Assembly (NCBI GenBank): GCA_964411785.1
Contig: CAYPMJ010000013.1
Coordinates: 1 to 24,269, forward strand
Length of the DNA stretch: 24,269 bases
Origin: RUG626 sp964411785
Lineage (GTDB): Bacteria; Bacillota; Clostridia; Oscillospirales; Oscillospiraceae
Direction: 5' to 3'
Shown piece by piece: positions 14,386-21,284 of the stretch (position 1 is its first letter; the number at the start of each line of letters is the position of its first letter). A program made the translations under genes and the position numbers. The notes below the pieces were generated by a model. The model did no database searches. It was not told the origin of the DNA and was given only the letters and a program-made list of their open reading frames with translations.

Positions 14386-14937
14386 TTACCCTTTTCCTTC
14401 CATCCGCCTGAGCTCGTCACGAAGCTTCGCCGCCCGCTCATAATCCTCGCTCCCGACAGCAAGCCTTATCTGCTCACGAAGGACGTTCTTCTCCCGCTCG
14501 CTTGAAAGCTCGCTGTCAACATTCCCGCTCTCAGCAGGGGCCTCCTCGCGCTCTCTTTGCGGGCGCTTTACGTACCTCACCCCGGCAGGCTCAAGCCCGA
14601 TAAATCCAACCATCGGCATTATGCTGTTCATCCCGAAAAGACTGCTCAGCAGTCCGCTGCCAGGAAAGCTGCCGCCAAATATGCCGCTGCCGCCAAATAT
14701 GCTGTCCCCTGACAGGCCGTCCTCAAAAAAGCCGTCGTCCCAGAAGCCGTTCTCCATCTCATCAAGCATACCGTCAAACCCCGGGAAGGCCTCCATGCCT
14801 CGCATGGATGCACACTCGCGCTCATGGCTCAGCCGCGCTGCGCACTCCGGGCACAGATGGTATTCCGTCACGTTTCCGTTTATAATGGACCGATAGTGAA
14901 AGCTGGCATTATTCTTGCCGCAATTTGTGCATTTCAT
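14386..14937 (-). CDS. McsA-like zinc/UVR protein
   Basis: A 183-residue protein with one N-terminal zinc site (CTNC at 3-6, CPEC at 29-32) in a segment very like McsA, the activator of the McsB protein-arginine kinase. A Gly/Phe/Met-rich low-complexity middle follows (about 48-112), then a C-terminal UVR helix (about 148-180, ending SEDYERAAKLRDELRRMEG). Classical McsA has a second CxxC pair in the middle; here that region lacks cysteines, so the second zinc site is missing. Its position between ctsR and clpC is the usual one for mcsA, but mcsB is absent from its normal place. It may therefore act directly on ClpC or CtsR rather than as a kinase activator. The ATG has AAGGGAG upstream. The ctsR-to-mcsA gap is 104 bases and holds no clear promoter or gene. 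Confidence 0.85.
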   Translation of the reverse strand: MKCTNCGKNNASFHYRSIINGNVTEYHLCPECAARLSHERECASMRGMEAFPGFDGMLDEMENGFWDDGFFEDGLSGDSIFGGSGIFGGSFPGSGLLSSLFGMNSIMPMVGFIGLEPAGVRYVKRPQREREEAPAESGNVDSELSSEREKNVLREQIRLAVGSEDYERAAKLRDELRRMEGKG

Positions 14938-15041
14938 AATGGTATTTCTCCCTTCAATTTCAATATTTGCTTTAATAGCCCTTTTATGTCCCTTTGTTCA
15001 ACCAAAGGCGATGAAAAGTATCTTACTCCTGCCGCTCCCCG

Positions 15042-15488
15042 CTACAGCGCTGTCAGCAGCATCTGCTTTAATACGGAGGCCCGCACCGTGTCACGTCCCT
15101 CCGGCTCTACAGGCCTCAGCGCCGCATCTCCAACAGCTGACAGCATCAGCCTCGCTGCGCCCTCGGACAGCACACCGCCCGACACACAGTTCTGCAGCAG
15201 CGCCGCTGCGGACCTTAAATCCACTGCGTCACCTATGGCGTTCACCGTATGCATCACAAGGAGCTTCGGGTCTGACTGGACACGGTGTATCCTGATGTAA
15301 CCTCCCCCTCCACGACGGCTCTCCACCACATACCCCCGCTCCGGGCTGAACCTCGTCGCTATGACATAATTAATCTGACTTGGAACACATCCAAAGCGGC
15401 TTGCGAGCGCTGAGCGCTGTACCTCCGCCGTGTCATCCTCCTGGAGCAATTCGTTGATGAAGCTGGCTATCATGTCGCTCATACCCAT
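15042..15488 (-). CDS. ctsR: CtsR, transcriptional repressor of class III heat-shock genes
   Basis: A 148-residue dimeric winged-helix repressor that releases DNA on heating. Seen: N-terminal SDMIASFINELLQ helix; helix-turn-helix around VQRSALASRFGCVPSQINYVI (23-43); and the wing SRRGGGGYIRI (57-67) containing the tetraglycine loop (60-63) that acts as the thermosensor in characterised CtsR proteins. The C-terminal domain is all-helical. The ATG at 15488 fits the family's N-terminus; ATG 15482 is possible, and a GTG at 15515 has little support. First gene of the ctsR-mcsA-clpC operon and preceded by perfect and degenerate CtsR boxes, so it represses itself. Arg residues that McsB would modify may still be present, but no McsB is encoded here. 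Confidence 0.95.
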   Translation of the reverse strand: MGMSDMIASFINELLQEDDTAEVQRSALASRFGCVPSQINYVIATRFSPERGYVVESRRGGGGYIRIHRVQSDPKLLVMHTVNAIGDAVDLRSAAALLQNCVSGGVLSEGAARLMLSAVGDAALRPVEPEGRDTVRASVLKQMLLTAL

Positions 15489-15528
15489 CCAATACCCACT
15501 CCCTTTCGAACTCACATCTCTCTTTGAC

Positions 15529-15545
15529 TTTGACTATCTTTGACC
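15529..15545 (-). promoter_or_regulatory. CtsR box 1 (consensus operator)
   Basis: The minus strand reads GGTCAAA-GAT-AGTCAAA, a perfect match to the CtsR operator RGTCAAA-NAN-RGTCAAA. A third half-site (AGTCAAA, 15529-15523) follows with a one-base overlap. The box lies just downstream of the -10, over roughly +5 to +21, so a bound repressor would block transcription start. Confidence 0.9.
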
Positions 15546-15556
15546 TTGCGAGTGTA

Positions 15557-15585
15557 AGTATATCAGTCCCGCTCTTTTTCCGCAA
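15557..15585 (-). promoter_or_regulatory. Promoter of the ctsR operon
   Basis: Minus strand: -35 TTGCGG (15585-15580), 17-base spacer, -10 TATACT (15562-15557). It lies between CtsR box 1 (downstream) and the tandem boxes 2 and 3 (upstream of the -35). Confidence 0.7.
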
Positions 15586-15593
15586 CATCGATT

Positions 15594-15627
15594 TTTGACC
15601 TTCTCTGACGTTTAACCTTGTCTGACG
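15594..15627 (-). promoter_or_regulatory. CtsR boxes 2 and 3, head-to-tail
   Basis: Two further 17-base CtsR-like sites abut with no gap: CGTCAGA-GAA-GGTCAAA (15610-15594) and CGTCAGA-CAA-GGTTAAA (15627-15611). Each keeps the 7-3-7 layout with one good and one degenerate half. They lie upstream of the ctsR -35 and about 75 bases from the divergent ferredoxin -35. Confidence 0.7.
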
Positions 15628-15706
15628 TTCGTCGTGCTTCGGTTTGCTCTTTTTTTCTTTGTTTTTCAATCTTTTTAAAAATTCGCATGTTTTCTTTAAT
15701 TTGACG

Positions 15707-15734
15707 TTGATTTTTTTTCATTTCGTGCTAAAAT
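15707..15734 (+). promoter_or_regulatory. Ferredoxin promoter
   Basis: -35 TTGATT (15707-15712), 16-base spacer, -10 TAAAAT (15729-15734). The leader would be about 65 bases. A second TACAAT at 15788-15793 is too near the ribosome site to be likely. Confidence 0.55.
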
Positions 15735-15806
15735 GGTGTTGAAGGGATCAGCGCCTGGGCGTTTGGTCTGAAAAGGTCAGAATACGATACAATGGAGGTA
15801 CATACA

Positions 15807-15977
15807 ATGGCTCACAGAATCAGCGATGACTGCGTTTCCTGCGGCTCCTGCGCGGAGACATGTCCGGTTTCCGCCATTCACGAGGGTGATGGCAAGTATG
15901 AGGTCGATGCGGATGTCTGCATTGACTGCGGAGCTTGCGAAGGCGCCTGCCCGACCGGTGCTATTGGCCAGGAGTAA
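15807..15977 (+). CDS. 2[4Fe-4S] clostridial-type ferredoxin
   Basis: A 56-residue electron carrier of the cytoplasm with two 4Fe-4S clusters. Both CxxCxxCxxxCP motifs are complete: Cys 9, 12, 15, 19 and Cys 38, 41, 44, 48, each followed by Pro. Each motif supplies three ligands to one cluster and one to the other. Length and symmetry are typical of anaerobic Clostridia, where it serves pyruvate oxidation, hydrogenase and related low-potential reactions. The ATG at 15807 is used because GGAGG lies 8 bases upstream; an in-frame ATG at 15792 overlaps that site. Monocistronic, with its own promoter and terminator. Confidence 0.97.
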   Translation: MAHRISDDCVSCGSCAETCPVSAIHEGDGKYEVDADVCIDCGACEGACPTGAIGQE

Positions 15978-16035
15978 TTTCTTCAGAAGACACCGGGCGG
16001 CAATTTGCTCTTGTTTTGCTCAAATCTATTCGGCT

Positions 16036-16072
16036 AAGGAGTAAGTCTTCGGATTTGCTCCTTGATTTTTTC
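16036..16072 (+). terminator. Ferredoxin terminator with UUCG loop
   Basis: A 12-bp stem (16036-16047 with 16052-16063, two G-U pairs) is closed by a TTCG tetraloop and followed by GATTTTTTCT. Strong intrinsic terminator, 58 bases after the ferredoxin stop. Confidence 0.88.
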
Positions 16073-16132
16073 TGACGCCGTCAAGGTCCCGCGGAAAGCG
16101 GCGCTCAGGGCTGTTCTGTCTGACTGAAATTA

Positions 16133-16159
16133 TACTGTGAATGCTGAGCTTTCACAGTA
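16133..16159. promoter_or_regulatory. Inverted repeat before trmN6-like gene, possible operator
   Basis: TACTGTGAA (16133-16141) and TTCACAGTA (16151-16159) form a perfect 9-base inverted repeat with a 9-base gap. The left arm overlaps a TATACT that could be a -10 (16131-16136), though no good -35 is seen. There is no T-tract, so it is not a terminator. A repressor site or RNA hairpin is possible. Confidence 0.4.
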
Positions 16160-16241
16160 AATGACGGGAGCGATCTGCGGGAGCTTTCCGCGAGGAGAGC
16201 GCTTCCCGGAATTAAAATACAGGGCCCGGAGGGATAAATTT

Positions 16242-16967
16242 ATGGACAGCCTTTCACTTTGGCCGCACGGGCCGGTGCTGGAGCGATGTCAGGACGCGCA
16301 GCCGGTCTGCACCGACTCCGTTCTGCTCGCCGATTTCACCAGGCTTAACGGCGTGAGAAGGGCAGCGGATCTTGGCGCCGGGTCCGGCGTGCTGGCAATA
16401 ATACTGGCGTTCAGGAGTCAGAAGCTGACAGTCGACTGCGTGGAGCTCTCCCCGGAGGCTGCGGGGTGCTGCATGAGGAACGTGGCGAGGAACGGCCTTT
16501 CAGAGAGGGTCTCCGTGCTGAACCGCGACCTGCGGACGCTTACGGAGGCCGAGGTGGGGAAATACCAGCTGATAATAACAAATCCGCCCTATTACCCCCT
16601 GACAGGCGGCGAAAGCCCGAGGGCGGTGCGTCGTGAGGCCCGCCAGGAGCAGTGCTGCACACTTCCGGAGCTTGCCGATACCTCCGCGCGGCTGCTTGGC
16701 GACGGTGGCCGCTTCACAATGGTCTACCCCGCTGCGAGGCTGGCGGAGGCTATATATATACTTACGGAAGCCGGCCTTACGCCGAAAAGGCTGAGGCTCG
16801 TGCAGGCGAGTGCGGGCAGCTCCCCGTCGCTGGCACTGCTTGAATGTCGCCGGCGCGGCGGGCCTGGGCTTACTGCGGAGCCCACACTGATACTGAAGAC
16901 TCCGGAAGGTGCGGATACGCCGGAGGTCAGCAGAATATACCGGCGGCGGTCATGCGACGGACAATAA
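16242..16967 (+). CDS. TrmN6-like tRNA(Val) adenine-N6 methyltransferase
   Basis: A 241-residue SAM-dependent methyltransferase. Seen: SAM-binding DLGAGSGVLA (43-52), acidic CVELS after strand 2 (66-70), and the catalytic NPPYY (114-118) of adenine-N6 methylases. The VCTDSVLLADF segment (22-32) is typical of the TrmN6/YfiC group, which methylates A37 of tRNA1(Val). The ATG at 16242 has CGGAGGG about 10 bases upstream; the frame runs to 16161 but the added residues have no site. It is followed after 15 bases by rsmI, a pairing common in Firmicutes (YabB-YabC order), which supports an RNA-modification role. Exact tRNA target is inferred. Confidence 0.88.
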   Translation: MDSLSLWPHGPVLERCQDAQPVCTDSVLLADFTRLNGVRRAADLGAGSGVLAIILAFRSQKLTVDCVELSPEAAGCCMRNVARNGLSERVSVLNRDLRTLTEAEVGKYQLIITNPPYYPLTGGESPRAVRREARQEQCCTLPELADTSARLLGDGGRFTMVYPAARLAEAIYILTEAGLTPKRLRLVQASAGSSPSLALLECRRRGGPGLTAEPTLILKTPEGADTPEVSRIYRRRSCDGQ

Positions 16968-16982
16968 AGGAGGGCACGGGTC

Positions 16983-17825
16983 ATGTCTGGAAAGCTCTAT
17001 CTTGTGGGTACACCCATAGGGAACCTGGGCGACATATCTCCAAGAGCATCGGAGACGCTGGGACTTGTGGATTTCATTGCGGCTGAGGATACGCGGGTGA
17101 CATTAAAGCTTTTAAATCATCTCGGGCTCAGCAAACCGCTTGTGAGCTACTACGAGCACAATCAGAAGGAGAGCGGGGAGAAGATCATAAGACGGCTTGT
17201 CTCTGGTGAGAGCTGTGCGCTGGTGACTGACGCCGGGATGCCGGCGATCTCCGATCCCGGTGAGGGGCTGGTCAGGCTGTGCGCAGCCAACGGGATTGAG
17301 ACGGTGATAGTGCCCGGGCCGTGCGCGGCAGTGTCGGCGCTGGCGCTGTCGGGGCTGCCAACCGGGAGATTCACATTTGAGGGGTTCCTTTCGGTGAGTA
17401 AAAAGAGCCGCTATGAGCACCTGGATTCTCTTCGCGGCGAGCAGCGAACGATGATTTTCTATGAGGCTCCGCACAAGCTGACAGCTACTCTCCGGGATCT
17501 CCTGGAGGTGCTTGGTGACCGGAGGCTCGCCATCTGCCGGGAGCTCACAAAAATACATGAGCAGACCGTTCGCTTGAGCCTCAGTGAGGCAGTTGATTAC
17601 TACAGCTTAAATGCACCGCGGGGCGAATATGTGCTTGTGGTGGAGGGCGCTTCACAGCAGGAGTCCCCCGCTGTGCCGATTGAGGAGGCGCTTGCCGCGG
17701 TCACCGCGCTTCAGAGCCAGGGTATGAGCCTGAAGGACGCAGTAAGACGCGCCTCTCAGAGGACCGGCGTCCCCAGAAACGCACTCTATGACGCCGCGCT
17801 TGATGAGCAGCAAAAAAGGCGGTAG
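16983..17825 (+). CDS. rsmI: RsmI, 16S rRNA C1402 2'-O-methyltransferase
   Basis: A 280-residue tetrapyrrole-methylase-fold enzyme that methylates the ribose of C1402 in the decoding centre of 16S rRNA. Seen: KLYLVGTPIGNLGDIS (4-19), AEDTRVT (34-40), the DAGMPAISDPG loop (about 83-93), VPGPCAAVSALALSGLP, FEGFL, FYEAPHKL (about 159-166) and the C-terminal RGEYVLVVEG. All diagnostic motifs are intact and the length is normal. GGAGG lies 10 bases before the ATG, and the gene follows the trmN6-like gene by 15 bases, so it is in the same transcript. The 114 bases after it contain no gene and no clear terminator. Confidence 0.96.
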   Translation: MSGKLYLVGTPIGNLGDISPRASETLGLVDFIAAEDTRVTLKLLNHLGLSKPLVSYYEHNQKESGEKIIRRLVSGESCALVTDAGMPAISDPGEGLVRLCAANGIETVIVPGPCAAVSALALSGLPTGRFTFEGFLSVSKKSRYEHLDSLRGEQRTMIFYEAPHKLTATLRDLLEVLGDRRLAICRELTKIHEQTVRLSLSEAVDYYSLNAPRGEYVLVVEGASQQESPAVPIEEALAAVTALQSQGMSLKDAVRRASQRTGVPRNALYDAALDEQQKRR

Positions 17826-17939
17826 GTTCCCGAGCCCCCGCTTTGTCCCCTGAGCCAGGGCTCTCTGCCATACAAGGCGTGCGCCGATGCGCATAAGGCG
17901 TCCGCGGATAAGACCTTAAGTATGTTAGGAGGAATACAT

Positions 17940-19448
17940 ATGAATGAGTCCGGACTTTTCTTCCGGGCAACGTCCACGACGATAACGCTGTACTGGGAAA
18001 AGCCCGCCTTTGCGGCCCCGGAGGCGGAATACGATGTGCTTCTGGATGGGACACAGGCCGGAATTGCCCATCGCACCCATTTTACATTCACCGGCCTTGA
18101 ACCGGATAGGGAGTTTATGGCTGAGGTGACGCTTGGCGACGCGCCAGTTGGCAGACTTCGCGTGCGCACAGGTCCAGGTCTGCGGCGTCTGAACGTCCTT
18201 GACTTCGGTGCGGCGGGAGACGGACGGCAAATGGACACAGCTTCCCTGCAGACGGCCATTGACGCCTGTGGGGAAGGTCAGGAGGTCTATTTCCCCGCCG
18301 GGGTCTATCTGACCGGCTCCCTCAGGCTCCACAGCCATATGGCGATGTACCTGGAGGAGGGCGCGACGATTCAGGGTACGGACATGCCCGAGGACTACCT
18401 GCCGAGAATTCACAGCCGGTTTGAGGGGATCGAGATGGAGTGCTACAGCAGTCTTCTGAACCTCGGATGGCTTGACCGCAGCGCCGGCCTGAGCTGTGAG
18501 GATGTCCTGATCTACGGTGAGGGGACCATCGCCAGCGGCGGGCAGACTCTTGGGGAAAGGATCATAATGTCGGAGAAAGCCAGGCTCAGGGACTATCTGT
18601 CTGAAAACGCAGAGCTTGTCGCCTCCTGTGAAAATGATACGACAATTCCGGGCCGGGCAAGGCCGCGCCTCATCAACATCAGCTGCTGCAAGAACATACG
18701 GATAACAGGTCTGACTCTGAAAGACGGTGCAAGCTGGAATGTACATATGATATACAGCGACGACATTGTCACGGATCACTGCACATTTCTATCCGAGGGC
18801 GTCTGGAACGGCGACGGGTGGGACCCGGATTCCTCCACCAACTGCACACTGTTTGCGTGTAAATTCTTTACAGGGGACGACTCCGTCGCCATCAAGTCCG
18901 GAAAAAACCCGGAAGGGAACGCTGTCAACCTTCCGAGCAGACACATCCGCATATTTGACTGCGTCAGCGCTTTCGGGCACGGGATATGTATTGGAAGCGA
19001 GATGTCCGGAGGAGTTGAGGATGTCCGGATCTGGGACTGTGACCTCGCCCGCTCCAGCAATGGGCTGGAGATCAAGGGGACCAGGAAACGCGGTGGATAC
19101 GTCCGCGATATCAAGGTCCGTGACTGCATCGTCCCGAGGGTTATGGCCCATGCGGTGAGCTACAATGACGACGGTATCCCCGCGCCCGACGCACCGGTAT
19201 TTGAGCGTTTTCTCTTTGAGGGGCTGCGCATCACCGGGCGCTCACTGGGCGAGCGGTGGGAGAATGTGATGCCGATAGAGCTGGAGGGCTTTGACACACC
19301 CGGCCATGAGATACGGGATGTGACCTTCCGCAGCTGTGCCGTGACGGGAGGCGTCTCCCAGCTGCACCTTGTCCGGTGCGAGAACTTAACGCTAGGCGGC
19401 ATGAGCTTTGAAGATTGTCATGAAGAGGAGCCTCCTGTCTTACCGTAA
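17940..19448 (+). CDS. Glycoside hydrolase family 28 (polygalacturonase-like)
   Basis: A 502-residue enzyme expected to hydrolyse galacturonic-acid or rhamnose linkages in pectin-derived oligosaccharides. An N-terminal fibronectin-III-like domain (about 1-80) precedes a parallel beta-helix. Motifs: NVLDFGAAGDG (85-95); NGDGWDPDSS (290-299, with Asp292); GDDSVAIKSG (312-321, catalytic Asp pair 313-314); GHGICIGSE (346-354, with His347); and LEIKGTRKRGG (376-386), the counterpart of the usual RIK. All acid residues needed for inverting hydrolysis are present. There is no signal peptide, so it probably acts inside the cell on imported oligomers, as is common in gut Clostridia. The ATG at 17940 has GGAGG 8 bases upstream; an ATG at 17922 has none. 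No transporter or uronate genes lie next to it, so the substrate is unresolved. Confidence 0.93.
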   Translation: MNESGLFFRATSTTITLYWEKPAFAAPEAEYDVLLDGTQAGIAHRTHFTFTGLEPDREFMAEVTLGDAPVGRLRVRTGPGLRRLNVLDFGAAGDGRQMDTASLQTAIDACGEGQEVYFPAGVYLTGSLRLHSHMAMYLEEGATIQGTDMPEDYLPRIHSRFEGIEMECYSSLLNLGWLDRSAGLSCEDVLIYGEGTIASGGQTLGERIIMSEKARLRDYLSENAELVASCENDTTIPGRARPRLINISCCKNIRITGLTLKDGASWNVHMIYSDDIVTDHCTFLSEGVWNGDGWDPDSSTNCTLFACKFFTGDDSVAIKSGKNPEGNAVNLPSRHIRIFDCVSAFGHGICIGSEMSGGVEDVRIWDCDLARSSNGLEIKGTRKRGGYVRDIKVRDCIVPRVMAHAVSYNDDGIPAPDAPVFERFLFEGLRITGRSLGERWENVMPIELEGFDTPGHEIRDVTFRSCAVTGGVSQLHLVRCENLTLGGMSFEDCHEEEPPVLP

Positions 19449-19488
19449 TAGGGAAGCAAGGCTTACCGCCAGGCGTTTCTTTCTTATC

Positions 19489-20094
19489 TTACAGTGTAAG
19501 TCCAGCGCGTCTTAGTGCCTCAGGCGGAAGGCACGGAAACGGGGTCACGGCCGCGGGCGCCGCTGTGTGCTCCCCTATCAGCTTTTCCATCCAGATCATG
19601 CTGTACCACCTTCCAAACTTAAACCCGCATCTGTCGAAGACCCCAACCACCCTGTACCCCAGGTGCGCGTGAAATTCTGCGCTGTCCCTGCCAAGATATT
19701 CGTCCTCCGTCACCGGATAGGCGACACATGCGTATAAATTCACAATCCTCTGTGCGGCGCAGAGTCCTTCAAGCGCACCATAGAGCCTCCTGCCAAGTCC
19801 CCTCCCGCGGGCGTCCTCTCTCAGGTATATCGTCGTCTCGGCAGAATACCCGTATGCGGCACGCCCTACAAAGTCTCCGGCATAGGCATACCCCAGGAGG
19901 CGCTCGCCGTCGTCCGCAACAATGTACGGGTAACGTTCGAGCTTCTGTCTTATCCTGCTGCCAAATTCGCCGGGTGTCGGCGTCTCCAGCTCAAACGTGA
20001 CAGCAGTCCTCTCAACATATGGCCTGTATATCTCCAAAAGCTCCTTTGCGTCGTCAGGGACCGCTGTGCGCAGAAGTATTTCACCTTTTCCCAT
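19489..20094 (-). CDS. GNAT N-acetyltransferase, phosphinothricin-acetyltransferase type
   Basis: A 201-residue acetyltransferase. Seen: LRTAVPDDAKELLEIYRPYVE at the start; VTFELETPTPGEF, diagnostic of the PAT/MnaT/YwnH group; GYAYAGDF; and acetyl-CoA binding EDARGRGLGRRLY (93-105). It ends with the GFKFGRWYSMIWMEK region typical of this group, followed by an extra Pro/Ala-rich tail of about 25 residues. Family members acetylate methionine sulfone, sulfoximine, phosphinothricin or other amino acids; the native substrate cannot be told. The ATG at 20094 has GGAGG about 9 bases upstream; a longer frame (to 20241) would run through a direct repeat and a terminator, so it is rejected. It converges with the GH28 gene (40-base gap, no obvious terminator). 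Confidence 0.92.
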   Translation of the reverse strand: MGKGEILLRTAVPDDAKELLEIYRPYVERTAVTFELETPTPGEFGSRIRQKLERYPYIVADDGERLLGYAYAGDFVGRAAYGYSAETTIYLREDARGRGLGRRLYGALEGLCAAQRIVNLYACVAYPVTEDEYLGRDSAEFHAHLGYRVVGVFDRCGFKFGRWYSMIWMEKLIGEHTAAPAAVTPFPCLPPEALRRAGLTL

Positions 20095-20109
20095 TCTGAA
20101 AGCCTCCGC

Positions 20110-20134
20110 ATTAATATTACGTCCTATTAATATT
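20110..20134. repeat. Direct repeat ATTAATATT x2 upstream of the GNAT gene
   Basis: Two identical 9-base copies (20110-20118, 20126-20134) start 16 bases apart, separated by ACGTCCT. They lie 15-40 bases upstream of the GNAT start. They could be a regulator-binding site or part of an AT-rich promoter (a -10-like TATTAA is present); no confident -35 was found. Confidence 0.4.
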
Positions 20135-20175
20135 CCGCACTTTTTATGCTGTGTGAAAAGAGAAGCAGCATCAGC

Positions 20176-20223
20176 AAAAATAAACTTCCATGACGCTGCA
20201 CAGGCGCACGGAAGTTTATTTTT
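20176..20223 (-). terminator. gal operon terminator
   Basis: The arms 20176-20189 (AAAAATAAACTTCC) and 20210-20223 are perfect complements over 14 bp, with a 20-base, partly paired loop. Read on the minus strand it ends in TTTTT and lies 62 bases past the galE stop. It is symmetrical enough to work in both directions. Confidence 0.85.
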
Positions 20224-20284
20224 TCTGATCTTTACCCTCACGCGGCTGCCGGATACCGGCGCTGGCCGCTCAAAGCCTGATCAA

Positions 20285-21271
20285 TTACGCACCGTATCCG
20301 TCGGGGTGATTTCTGTGCCACTCCCACGCATCCCCGATTATCTGATCCAGGTTCCTCGTCGGATGCCAGCCAAGCACCTTGCCGGCCTTTTCATTTGATG
20401 CGATAAGCACGGAGGGATCGCCCGCCCGGCGCGGCACAATCCGCGCAGGTATTTCGTGCCCCGTGATCCGTCTTGCGCTCTCGACTATCTCCTTCACCGA
20501 GTAGCCATCCCCGCTGCCCAGGTTGAATATCCCACTCTCCCCTGTCTCCTCAAGGTGCAGCAGCGCCAGCAGATGCGCCTCCGCCAGATCCATTACGTGA
20601 ATATAGTCGCGTATGCATGTGCCGTCCGGTGTAGGATAGTCGTCCCCATAGATGCCTATATACTCCCGCTTGCCAAGGGCCGTCTGAAGCACGATGGGAA
20701 TAAGGTGGCTCTCGGGGTGATGATCCTCCCCTATGCCGGCAGCCGGATTGGACCCCGCCGCATTAAAATACCGCAGCGCCGTATAGTGGATCCCATATGC
20801 TTTGTCGCACCACTTGAGCATCCCCTCTATGGCGAGCTTTGTCGCCCCATACGGGTTTGTGGGCTCAGTGCGGTCCGTCTCCTCTATCGGCTGCTTCTCA
20901 GGCTCGCCGTATGTCGCAGCTGTGGACGAGAACACTATCTTGTTCACTCCGTGATTCTTCATTGTCTGAAGCATCGTCTGTGAGCCGGCCACGTTATTCC
21001 CGTAATACTTAAGCGGATCCGTCACACTCTCCCCCACCAGCGAGAACGCAGCGAAATTGATCACTCCGTCTATGGGGTTCTCCGTGAATACCCTGTCCAG
21101 GAACGCCGCGTCGCGCACATCGCCCACGCGCAGCTTCGCGCCCTTCACCGCCTGCCAATGACCTGTGCAGAGGTTGTCCGCCACCACGACGTCATATCCC
21201 CTCGACACAAGGAGCGACACCATATGACTGCCTATATAACCTGCTCCGCCCGCTACCAATATAGTCTTCAT
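20285..21271 (-). CDS. galE: UDP-glucose 4-epimerase
   Basis: A 328-residue short-chain dehydrogenase-fold enzyme that interconverts UDP-galactose and UDP-glucose using bound NAD. Seen: NAD-binding GGAGYIGSH (8-16), VVADNL (29-34), FAAFSLVGES (73-82), FSSTAATYG (114-122), and catalytic YGATK (141-145, Tyr141/Lys145). RYFNAAGSNPAAGIGEDH and a GDGYSVKE stretch follow as in true GalE. Normal length and all key residues present. The ATG at 21271 has GAGGAG upstream. Last gene of the galK-galT-galE operon, 13 bases after galT, and followed by a terminator. Confidence 0.97.
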   Translation of the reverse strand: MKTILVAGGAGYIGSHMVSLLVSRGYDVVVADNLCTGHWQAVKGAKLRVGDVRDAAFLDRVFTENPIDGVINFAAFSLVGESVTDPLKYYGNNVAGSQTMLQTMKNHGVNKIVFSSTAATYGEPEKQPIEETDRTEPTNPYGATKLAIEGMLKWCDKAYGIHYTALRYFNAAGSNPAAGIGEDHHPESHLIPIVLQTALGKREYIGIYGDDYPTPDGTCIRDYIHVMDLAEAHLLALLHLEETGESGIFNLGSGDGYSVKEIVESARRITGHEIPARIVPRRAGDPSVLIASNEKAGKVLGWHPTRNLDQIIGDAWEWHRNHPDGYGA

Positions 21272-21284
21272 TTCTCTCTCCTCC

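Noticed and set aside
19449..19488. Terminator between GH28 and GNAT genes
   Set aside because: Only a tiny CGCC/GGCG pairing with one loop base and a mixed pyrimidine tail; too weak to call.
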